Source of the DNA: a virus
IMG/VR virus record: IMGVR_UViG_3300045999_013652
Coordinates: 1 to 28,495 of that record
Length of the DNA stretch: 28,495 nucleotides
Reading direction: 5' to 3' (one strand)
The translations under genes were made by a program, and so were the position numbers. Of this stretch, positions 22,097 through 28,410 are shown in pieces. Each line of letters starts with the position of its first letter. Positions within the stretch are counted from its first letter, which is position 1. The notes under the pieces are model-generated. The model did no database searches, had not been told where the DNA came from, and saw only the letters and a program-made list of their open reading frames with translations.

Positions 22097-23351
22097 ATGA
22101 ATATATATTAATATCTGAATTCTGGACTTCTATTGTATTGACTCCAAATTCTAAATCTAAATATTTGTCAAATATTTCTTTTACAAAATTCTTTTGTGAT
22201 GAAGGACAAATGATACTATCATGTACTGTTAATAAATGAATATTTGGGTTTATATTAGTAATTTCTTTTATAACTTTGTTATAGATAAAATCAGATTCTA
22301 AATTCTGTAGATTATATGACAAAGTTTTATAACCACCATTTATTTTCTTAAAGTGTTTTATAAAGATGTAAATTGTTGGAAAACTTTTTTCAAACAATTT
22401 ATCATATTTATTTGGGTAATTTTTTCCAAAAAATACTTTATAAATACATTCTTTGATAATCTTTTTTTCTTTTACTGTAGTCTGATTCATAAAATGTTCA
22501 TAAAATTTACCTTGTTTGGTCAAAAATTTAAAAAGTTCAAATTCATTACTATCAACTAAATCCAATCCAAATTGTTCAATCAATTTGGTTAAAAAAAGAG
22601 GTTGTGAGTTCTTGATATCAATTTCAAAAGTTTCCTCACCATCTATCAATAGACAATTCTTTCTGAGGAATGATTTTAGGATGGTAAAATTTGTATGCAT
22701 TCTACCATAATTATCAAAATGATAAAATATGTGTTTATCATTGATACACTCTACACTATACTTGTTTCTTTGATAAATATCATAATCTTGTATGGTGGAG
22801 TCCAAAAAAAATATAGACCTTGAATAGTCTATTTCAACATAGAACAAATCAGATACTAACTTTTTCTTAATTTCTGCATCAATTTTATTATTAATAAAAT
22901 CTTCTTTTATTACAGATGAAACAGCATTTTTGTATTTTTTCAGTAAAGTTCTGTCTGAATTCTTGAATCTTGTTATTTGTTTTTTGAAAACATTGTCATC
23001 CAACTTATAAACTCTTGCGTTTTTACCTTTTAAATGTTTTTTTGTAAGTTTCAAAACATTATTTTCACTCAGGTAATTTATGTAGTAGTTATATAAATGT
23101 CCGTACTTTTCTTTTAAAACTACTGATGATAAATTGAATGAATTTTCTTTTGTGAAATAATACTTGAGAATTAAATTATGAACTATATCAATCAGATAGG
23201 ATGATTTAATTTTTTGTCCATTGTAGAATATATTCTCTACTTTAGATTCTTTGAGAAGGCAAGTTGGTAGGAATTGGATACTATGTTTCTTCTTATCCAA
23301 ATTTTTGAATACATCAAATTTGGGTTTGAATTCTTTTACTAATTTCATCAT
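22089..23351 (-). CDS. PolA-like palm-domain protein with N-terminal winged-helix-like domain
   Basis: A 420-aa protein. Residues 75-120 (VLKEKYGHLYNYYINYLSEN then HLKGKNARVYKL) look like a winged helix. After this come Y-G-R-M-H-T-N-F-T (215-223), motif A-like FEIDIKNSQPLFL (D245), motif B-like KECIYKVFFGK (300-310), LSYNLQNLESDFIYN (344-357) and motif C-like LLTVHDSI (373-380, H377-D378). The order and the VHDS motif match family-A DNA polymerases and T7-type RNA polymerases, but the protein has no exonuclease domain, no thumb of normal size and is far shorter. Similar wHTH-plus-palm proteins occur in Bacteroidota mobile elements as hypotheticals. It could be a replicase, a primase, a terminal transferase or an RNA polymerase. 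No activity is shown. Confidence 0.6.
   Translation of the reverse strand: MMKLVKEFKPKFDVFKNLDKKKHSIQFLPTCLLKESKVENIFYNGQKIKSSYLIDIVHNLILKYYFTKENSFNLSSVVLKEKYGHLYNYYINYLSENNVLKLTKKHLKGKNARVYKLDDNVFKKQITRFKNSDRTLLKKYKNAVSSVIKEDFINNKIDAEIKKKLVSDLFYVEIDYSRSIFFLDSTIQDYDIYQRNKYSVECINDKHIFYHFDNYGRMHTNFTILKSFLRKNCLLIDGEETFEIDIKNSQPLFLTKLIEQFGLDLVDSNEFELFKFLTKQGKFYEHFMNQTTVKEKKIIKECIYKVFFGKNYPNKYDKLFEKSFPTIYIFIKHFKKINGGYKTLSYNLQNLESDFIYNKVIKEITNINPNIHLLTVHDSIICPSSQKNFVKEIFDKYLDLEFGVNTIEVQNSDINIYSYV
22100..22111 (-). promoter_or_regulatory. AT-box inside the end of the polymerase-like gene
   Basis: On the minus strand TTAATATATATT ends 3 nt before the ATG of the 21521-22096 gene. It coincides with codons near the end of the upstream gene, so part of the match is coding. 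Confidence 0.3.
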
Positions 23352-23387
23352 GGGTTATAAAAATAACCTGAATAATTGTTTCAGAAA

Positions 23388-24707
23388 TTATTGTTTAGTG
23401 ATTTCACCAGGTATTTTTCCTGGGAATTTACCCTTTTTCTTATCTTTTTCCTCTGAGCCTCTTTCTATTTCAGTATAGACATCTGGATATACTTGCTCTT
23501 CTGAATCCACATCATATTTAATATCAAAAAACTCTCCAAAATCAACTAGACCACTTCTGGTGAGTTCTATTTCACTCTTCTTATTGAAATATTCATCAAT
23601 CTTTTTTTGTATAATATCAACAAATTGATTGAATATATTAATTGTAGAATCTGTAAATATTCCTATTGGTTTTTTTCTTTTTTTATTAAATGATCCAAGG
23701 ATAACTTTGAAACAGTATTCTAACTTTTTTTCTTGCTCTATATAATTTTTGGTAAGTTTATTAGGTATTAATTCTGTATTGATTCTGAACTTATCTTTAT
23801 CAAAAAACTGTGGGACTATAAAATCAAAATTTATCAAATCATCTTTAACCTCTGATAAGTAGATGTTGAACAATTTACAAATAAGATTGAGGTATACTTC
23901 ATCCCTCTTGTTACCATTTGGTTTTATAGTTGATAAATCAATGGATTGACAAAAATTTAGGAAGTTTATTAGGATGAGTGTATAAATTTCTACAAACTCA
24001 GTTGAATTTCCCTCAGAAATTTTTTTATAAAGGGGGTTCAGAATTTCAAATGAAACATTTTGGTCTTCTACCCTCAATATAAGTTTTTCAAGATTGTTTT
24101 GAAATTCATCTTCCATCAGGAATGAATTTTGAGTATTTGGGTTTAAAATCTTATAGAAAAAATAGGCAAATGACTTCTCTCCAAATACATAATCCAAATC
24201 TTGTTCACTTGTATTGAGAAAATACTTTATTGCTTCTTTTGTTTGGTCACTTAACTTACCTTTGAATATTACTGGTATTGAATCAACTTCTAATAATCTT
24301 GCATACTCATCAATTTCTTCCATTGTATAATCAAATTTATTACCTTTACAGATTGATATCAATACTAAGTTATTTTTTGGAATCCTTGAATATTCTATAT
24401 TGGCTGGTTGGTTGTCAGGAAAATACTCAAAACAAAACCACCACTTTCTATTTAGTAGTCCCAAAACCCTTTCAGAAAGGTTGTCAAAAAAGTCAATAGC
24501 ATTATTATAATAATTTTGCATTGCTAAATCTATAAGATTGATTGGGTCAGAAGATAAAGATTTTGCTTTTATTGTGAATTTATGACCATTCCAATTCACA
24601 TAAATCTTACTTCCCTGAATATCCTCTAAGATTATTAATTCACTATCCAAAACTTGGCTTAGAGAATTGTCATCTGATATTTCACTCAAATTCATTAATT
24701 TTGACAT
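23388..24707 (-). CDS. Large phage protein, possibly a degenerate nucleotidyltransferase/RNA-ligase relative
   Basis: A 439-aa protein of a kind I have seen as hypothetical in large Bacteroidota phages. Residues 25-50 read LEDIQGSKIYVNWNG then FTIKAKS, which resembles the ligase/nucleotidyltransferase motif I (E-K-x-D-G-S), but the nucleophilic Lys is replaced (E28-D29-I-Q-G-S). A WWFCFEYFP segment (about 89-97) may be motif III. If this is right, the enzyme lacks the adenylated Lys and would be inactive as a ligase. This is a weak match. The remainder is helical, ending in a K-rich tail. It is first in a three-gene minus-strand unit, divergent from the NFACT-R gene across a palindromic AT-box. 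Confidence 0.5.
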   Translation of the reverse strand: MSKLMNLSEISDDNSLSQVLDSELIILEDIQGSKIYVNWNGHKFTIKAKSLSSDPINLIDLAMQNYYNNAIDFFDNLSERVLGLLNRKWWFCFEYFPDNQPANIEYSRIPKNNLVLISICKGNKFDYTMEEIDEYARLLEVDSIPVIFKGKLSDQTKEAIKYFLNTSEQDLDYVFGEKSFAYFFYKILNPNTQNSFLMEDEFQNNLEKLILRVEDQNVSFEILNPLYKKISEGNSTEFVEIYTLILINFLNFCQSIDLSTIKPNGNKRDEVYLNLICKLFNIYLSEVKDDLINFDFIVPQFFDKDKFRINTELIPNKLTKNYIEQEKKLEYCFKVILGSFNKKRKKPIGIFTDSTINIFNQFVDIIQKKIDEYFNKKSEIELTRSGLVDFGEFFDIKYDVDSEEQVYPDVYTEIERGSEEKDKKKGKFPGKIPGEITKQ

Positions 24708-24760
24708 ATCTGTTTTAAAAAAGTTACCCTTTTGTTTTTATTTAACTTTTGTTTTTGACT

Positions 24761-24778
24761 ATTTAATATATATTAAAT
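24761..24778. promoter_or_regulatory. Palindromic bidirectional AT-box
   Basis: ATTTAATATATATTAAAT is a perfect 18-bp palindrome, 20 nt before the ATG at 24799 and 53 nt before the ATG of the divergent 24707 gene. It may drive both operons. Confidence 0.5.
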
Positions 24779-24798
24779 ATAAATTTGCCAATTGTTTA

Positions 24799-25188
24799 AT
24801 GAGATATATTAAATATTTTTTTGAAGCTAAATCAGACAAACCAAAAGTTAAAAAACATGACATAGATGGGTTTGTTGTTCTACAAGGAAAAGATGCTTCT
24901 GCTAATGAATATTTAACCTTAGAAGTTGCAAATGAGGATGATATTTGGATGCATGCTAAGGGGGTGCCAGGCAGTCACATAATCATCAAGATAAAAGAAA
25001 AGATACCAACTGAAACAACTATTCAACGTGTTGCAGAGATTGCTGCTAAGAATAGTAAATCTACAGAAGATATGGTAAAGGTTGTTTATTGTAAGAAGAA
25101 ATTTGTTACAAAGGAACCTGGTATGAACACTGGTCAAGTAAAAGTTGATTATATCAATGCAAATGAAATAATTGTCCCTAAAAATTAA
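24799..25188 (+). CDS. Stand-alone NFACT-R domain protein (ribosome quality-control type)
   Basis: A 129-aa protein, almost all NFACT-R. This is the RNA/tRNA-binding domain of RqcH/Tae2/Rqc2, which act on stalled large ribosomal subunits and help add C-terminal tails. Signatures: DGFVVLQGKDASANEYL (the G-x-N-x-x-x-N-(D/E)-x-L start), DDIWMHAKGVPGSHIIIK (the diagnostic W-x-H-(x)n-G-S-H), IQRVAEIAAKNSKS, and a VVYCKKKFVTKEPGMNTGQV end. The NFACT-N and coiled-coil parts of RqcH are absent. The frame is open farther upstream, but only the ATG at 24799 follows the promoter box and starts near the domain. It begins MRYIKYFFEAKSDK, a possible capsid-leader-like segment. Its stop overlaps the AT-box of the peptidase gene. 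Confidence 0.85.
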   Translation: MRYIKYFFEAKSDKPKVKKHDIDGFVVLQGKDASANEYLTLEVANEDDIWMHAKGVPGSHIIIKIKEKIPTETTIQRVAEIAAKNSKSTEDMVKVVYCKKKFVTKEPGMNTGQVKVDYINANEIIVPKN

Positions 25189-25195
25189 TATATAA
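25185..25195 (+). promoter_or_regulatory. AT-box embedding the NFACT-R stop codon
   Basis: TTAATATATAA includes the TAA stop of the NFACT-R gene and ends 4 nt before the ATG at 25200. Same arrangement as at 7598 and 13807. Confidence 0.5.
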
Positions 25196-25199
25196 ATGG

Positions 25200-26573
25200 A
25201 TGGCAAAGAATAAGAAAAATCAAAATAATTCACAAGCCCCACTTATAAAGTTTAGTGATGATTTTTGGATAATGTTGGATAAGATTGCCCAAGTAGATAA
25301 TTCTGAAATAGCTTGGTCTTTATATGAATTAGATTCAAACCCCCTTGTTAAAAACATAATGCGGGTTAGTAAAGTAGATATTTCTGAAAAAGAAAGTAGG
25401 TTTTCTGTAACTATTTCAGGAAGTCAGGTTGATGTGAGAATCACTTCTTTTTTGAAAAATTATTTTGAAGACCAATTTTCAGATGATAAGATACAGAAAT
25501 TTATAAGGTCTTATAACAGACTGATATCAGGAAGTGATGATGTGGAAGATGAGGATACTAAACAAATTGAAATCAAAGAATTTAACTATGACCCATCAGA
25601 TATCAAATCTACATTTTTATCACTTGTCAGTGAAACATATCCATATGGATATGAAGAAGAAGTTGTGAAATTTTTACCATCTTTTTTAAAAAGAGACAAA
25701 CACGGAAATTACTACCATTTGATTGGCACTTCAGATACAGCATTCACTTGTCATTTGGATACGGCTTCAAGAACTAAATCAAAAGTAAAACTTAGGGAAT
25801 TTGAAAAAGATGGTCAGACTTTTATCAAAACAGATGGAAGTTCTATATTGGGCGCTGATGACAAAGCTGGTGTTACAGTTTTGCTTTATATGATTCACAA
25901 TAATGTACCAGGTGTTTACTGGTTCTTCATTGGTGAGGAGAGGGGTGGTATTGGATCTAGAGATGTGGCTAAGACTTATGATGATTATTCATTTATGAAA
26001 GATGTAAAGAAAATAGTATCCTTTGATAGAAGGAATTACTATTCAGTAATTACGTCTCAGATGGGTGTTTCTTGTTGTTCAAATGAATTTGCACAATCTC
26101 TTTGTGATGAACTAAATAAAAGTGGTCTGAAGTTGACTTTGGACCCCACTGGAATCTTCACAGACTCAGCCAGTTTCATTGATTTAATACCAGAGTGTAC
26201 CAATGTATCAGTTGGATATTTTGATGAGCACAGACACACAGAATTGCAAAATATAACCTATTTAAAAAAGTTATGTAAAGCAGCAGTGGTTTGTGATTGG
26301 GATAAATTGGTTGTGAAAAGAAAAATTGGTATAGATGAGGAAGTTTCCAAAAAGTATGCTAGAATGGTTGGTGATACAAGAAGACTCAAAACAAATAATA
26401 AAATTAAGTTTTCAAGTGAGGGAGGCAATTTGTTTTATGAAATTGATATAATAAATGGTGAACTAAATGATTTTCATGAGGATATGGTTCAATTAGAAAG
26501 ATTATTTGCTCAATACAGACACCAACCAAGTATCTCATTCCATGAGAATACAATAAAAATTAAATTTGACTGA
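25200..26573 (+). CDS. M20/M28/M42-like zinc aminopeptidase-type protein
   Basis: A 457-aa protein with a co-catalytic two-zinc peptidase core at about residues 135-365. CHLDTAS (H185, D187), ILGADDKAGV (D220), FFIGEERGGIGS (E246/E247), SFDRR (D276) and FDEHRHTE (H344/H346) give the usual metal and base residues. Members remove amino acids or cleave short peptides. Residues 1-130 are an acidic, phage-specific N-terminal domain, and the C-terminal 90 residues are another extension, so it may act in a complex. It lies 11 nt after the NFACT-R gene on the same strand and is followed directly by 26573 and then the tmRNA. All metal ligands seem present, so activity is likely. The natural substrate is unknown. 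Confidence 0.85.
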   Translation: MAKNKKNQNNSQAPLIKFSDDFWIMLDKIAQVDNSEIAWSLYELDSNPLVKNIMRVSKVDISEKESRFSVTISGSQVDVRITSFLKNYFEDQFSDDKIQKFIRSYNRLISGSDDVEDEDTKQIEIKEFNYDPSDIKSTFLSLVSETYPYGYEEEVVKFLPSFLKRDKHGNYYHLIGTSDTAFTCHLDTASRTKSKVKLREFEKDGQTFIKTDGSSILGADDKAGVTVLLYMIHNNVPGVYWFFIGEERGGIGSRDVAKTYDDYSFMKDVKKIVSFDRRNYYSVITSQMGVSCCSNEFAQSLCDELNKSGLKLTLDPTGIFTDSASFIDLIPECTNVSVGYFDEHRHTELQNITYLKKLCKAAVVCDWDKLVVKRKIGIDEEVSKKYARMVGDTRRLKTNNKIKFSSEGGNLFYEIDIINGELNDFHEDMVQLERLFAQYRHQPSISFHENTIKIKFD

Positions 26574-27019
26574 TGGAGTGGAATAAACATATCAAAAAAT
26601 TTGAGAAATATGATGACCCAGATGATTTTGAATTTGATTTTTCAGATGAGTTGTCGCCTAAGAAATATAGTAAATATGGTGATGATGAAGAAGTTGATAA
26701 TGAATTAAAAGCAGCATTTGAGCACTTAGCATCTACTATAAGACAAATGATTAGAAATGCTGGTCTAAAAAATTCAACAGTTACTGTACATGATAAAGAT
26801 TTTGTTATGGAATTTATTTTAGAACAAAATCAAAAGTTCTCAAAGTTTATGTCAATCATTGGTTTGATGAAAAAAATTCATCAAGATATTTTAATTCAGT
26901 ACGAACCTGCTGTTGATTTGTGGTATACCAAAGACAAAAAACCACTTTTAACAGTAGATTTTTATTATAAAGAGGGTAAGAGTGGTAATTTTAAATGGTC
27001 AGAAGACATACCTTTTTAA
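26573..27019 (+). CDS. Hypothetical phage protein with capsid-leader-like N-terminus
   Basis: A 148-aa protein whose ATG overlaps the peptidase stop by 1 nt (TGATG), so the two are translationally coupled. The first 40 residues are very acidic (DDPDDFEFDFSDEL). The start MEWNKHIKKFEKYDD has the H-I-K-K-F pattern of other N-termini in this window. Residues 60-120 are helical and 125-148 strand-rich. No family is recognised. It is the last protein gene before the tmRNA, from which a separate AT-box divides it. Confidence 0.7.
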   Translation: MEWNKHIKKFEKYDDPDDFEFDFSDELSPKKYSKYGDDEEVDNELKAAFEHLASTIRQMIRNAGLKNSTVTVHDKDFVMEFILEQNQKFSKFMSIIGLMKKIHQDILIQYEPAVDLWYTKDKKPLLTVDFYYKEGKSGNFKWSEDIPF

Positions 27020-27040
27020 ACTTTTTTGTTTTTTTCAGAT

Positions 27041-27051
27041 AAAATATATAC
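27041..27051 (+). promoter_or_regulatory. AT-box upstream of tmRNA
   Basis: AAAATATATAC lies 14 nt before the mature 5' end of the tmRNA, suggesting late expression from its own promoter in addition to read-through. Confidence 0.45.
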
Positions 27052-27065
27052 TTTTGTAAACTAAT

Positions 27066-27418
27066 GGGGGCGACTTGGAATAGATTCGCGATGTAAGTTT
27101 AGGGATGCAGGCATTGGGTGATATCGACCAATTAAATAAGGTATCAAAGCTGTAAATGGCAACACAAACGAAGTAGCTAGCAAAGAAGAATTAGTATTTG
27201 CCCTACGCAACAACCAACTCAAGGTAAACGAGGTAGCTTCTGTAGCTTAATAGTTTCCAACAGTAATGAGTCTGTAAAACTCACGATGTTATCTGTCAGT
27301 TAGAATCGTAAAATCAAATTGAATATTTTGTCAGTTTAAGAAAAAATTGACTAAGCTTGTGAAAGAGTTTTTAGGTTTAGTTGAGGAAGACGTGGGTTCG
27401 AATCCCTCCGCCTCCACA
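27066..27418 (+). ncRNA. ssrA: Transfer-messenger RNA (ssrA)
   Basis: A complete tmRNA of about 353 nt. The tRNA-like ends pair: GGGGGCG (27066-27072) with CGCCTCC (27409-27415), then discriminator A; CCA is not encoded (the next bases are CAA). The T arm, GTGGGTTCGAATCCCTC, has one internal U-U mismatch. The 5' half has the typical GACTTGGAATAGATTCGCGATG, and the 3' side CTAAGCTTGTGAAAGAGTTTTTAG is the conserved tmRNA core. An internal open frame encodes the tag. tmRNA frees stalled ribosomes and marks the protein for Clp/Lon-type degradation. Bounded by an AT-box and a perfect terminator. Boundaries are from pairing and could be off by a base or two at the 3' end. Confidence 0.95.
27158..27253 (+). 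other. tmRNA tag reading frame (long variant)
   Basis: Reading from GGC at 27158 gives 30 codons before the double stop TAA TAG. The peptide begins GNTNEVAS, passes through KEELVFALRNNQ and ends VNEVASVA. The resume codon is placed by similarity to Bacteroidota tmRNAs, whose tag begins GETN or GENN right after TAAAT. Usual bacterial tags are about 8-12 residues. The NEVAS block occurs twice (near the start and near the end), as if the frame grew by duplication. The end is VA, not the usual AA. Confidence 0.75.
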
Positions 27419-27422
27419 AAAG

Positions 27423-27452
27423 AAAAACCCACCAAATTTGGTGGGTTTTTTT
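27423..27452 (+). terminator. Intrinsic terminator after tmRNA
   Basis: A 28-bp perfect palindrome (AAAAACCCACCAAA then TTTGGTGGGTTTTT) with extra Ts follows the tmRNA 3' end by 4 nt. Confidence 0.9.
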
Positions 27453-27504
27453 AATATATTGACTTTTCAATAAGGGTAGTGAGAGAAAAATAATATATAT
27501 CTCA

Positions 27505-27515
27505 AAATATATATT
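27505..27515 (+). promoter_or_regulatory. AT-box upstream of HNH gene
   Basis: AAATATATATT ends 3 nt before the ATG at 27519. A second AT-rich box (AATATATAT) lies at 27492-27500. Confidence 0.35.
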
Positions 27516-27518
27516 GTT

Positions 27519-28229
27519 ATGGGAAAAAAATGGACAGATGAAACAAGGATATTGTTTGAAAAGAAAAAAGAATTAGGTATATCAAGATTATCAATTGCAT
27601 TGTGTAATAATTACACCATAAATAAATATCAACTCATTTATGATGGTGTTCTGGTGGGGTCATTCAAAACTTGGCAAGATGCATTTCAGACAATAGATGA
27701 TGTAAAGGAAAGGGGTATAAAAATAGTAAGGAGTGAAAATAGGCGAATTTTAAAAGAATTGGAAAAAAATGGTGATCAGTTGCTATGTTATCGTTGTAAT
27801 ACTTACAGAAATACAGAAGATTTTAAATGGGGACATAAATACTGTAATAATTGTGCGATGGAACAGAAAAAGGAATATTACTATCTGAATAAATATGAAA
27901 TTTCAAGTAATAAATATCTCTCATATGAAAAATATTTTAGAGGTTTAATAAATAAAAGGGGGAGAAGTAATTTTATATCAGTAGAAGATTTAATTGGTCT
28001 TTTAGAAAAACAGGACTATAAATGTGCTATCACTAAACAAGATTTCGTTATGGAAAAAGGAAGTCCAAAATTACCATCTATAGATAGAATTATACCAGGT
28101 AACGATAATGGAACTTATACTATAGATAATGTACAAATAATTTGGCATGGTTTGAACGCCTTCAAAAATGTGTGGAGTATGGACTTTATATATGAATGTT
28201 GCGAACATATAATGAAAAATAGAAATTAG
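27519..28229 (+). CDS. HNH-type endonuclease with N-terminal DNA-binding-like domain
   Basis: A 236-aa protein. The C-terminal half is a His-Me finger nuclease: CAITKQDF, SIDRIIPGNDNGTYTIDNVQ and WHGLNAFKN match the pattern S-(I/L)-D-R-I-x-P-G-x-Y-T-x-(D/E)-N-V-Q-(x)n-N-x-x-K. CYRC...YCNNC (about residues 89-112) is a four-Cys zinc site. The N-terminal 80 residues are an unnamed domain. Such proteins are free-standing homing nucleases, and this one sits next to a tmRNA gene, a common target of mobile elements. Its stop interlocks with the convergent 28226 gene in TTAG. Confidence 0.82.
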   Translation: MGKKWTDETRILFEKKKELGISRLSIALCNNYTINKYQLIYDGVLVGSFKTWQDAFQTIDDVKERGIKIVRSENRRILKELEKNGDQLLCYRCNTYRNTEDFKWGHKYCNNCAMEQKKEYYYLNKYEISSNKYLSYEKYFRGLINKRGRSNFISVEDLIGLLEKQDYKCAITKQDFVMEKGSPKLPSIDRIIPGNDNGTYTIDNVQIIWHGLNAFKNVWSMDFIYECCEHIMKNRN

Positions 28230-28408
28230 GACTTATATTTTCCACCACTACGTTTCCTTTTACAATATTGCTTCTGTGAAAATCCAAGATTGCGACTGCT
28301 ACAATTTATATTTTTCTTGTATTTAACAGACCATCTGGATTTCATACCCTTTCTTGGTTTGTTATATCCTTCAGTGATGAAGTCTTCATATGATAGTATA
28401 TTTTCCAT
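28226..28408 (-). CDS. Small basic internal head protein with capsid-targeting leader
   Basis: A 60-aa protein in two parts. Residues 1-13, MENILSYEDFITE, resemble the capsid-targeting leaders of T4 internal proteins (which begin MKTYQEFIAE) and end in I-T-E before Gly14, the (I/L)-x-E sequence that T4 gp21 cuts. Residues 14-60 are strongly basic (many Lys and Arg, two Cys), as in T4 internal proteins IPI-IPIII, which are packaged with the DNA and injected. I infer a cleaved, DNA-associated capsid protein. There is no direct homology evidence. It is coupled to the upstream zinc-finger gene (2-nt gap). Confidence 0.6.
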   Translation of the reverse strand: MENILSYEDFITEGYNKPRKGMKSRWSVKYKKNINCSSRNLGFSQKQYCKRKRSGGKYKS

Positions 28409-28410
28409 AA

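Noticed and set aside
22353-22710. Plus-strand frames inside the polymerase-like gene
   Set aside because: AT-rich antisense shadows without any domain or promoter box.
24667-24798. Upstream extension of the NFACT-R frame
   Set aside because: It runs through the palindromic promoter box and into the divergent gene; the extension is hydrophobic and unlike the family.
24919-25242. Minus-strand frame across the NFACT-R gene
   Set aside because: Antisense to a well-supported gene; composition is that of a reversed coding strand.
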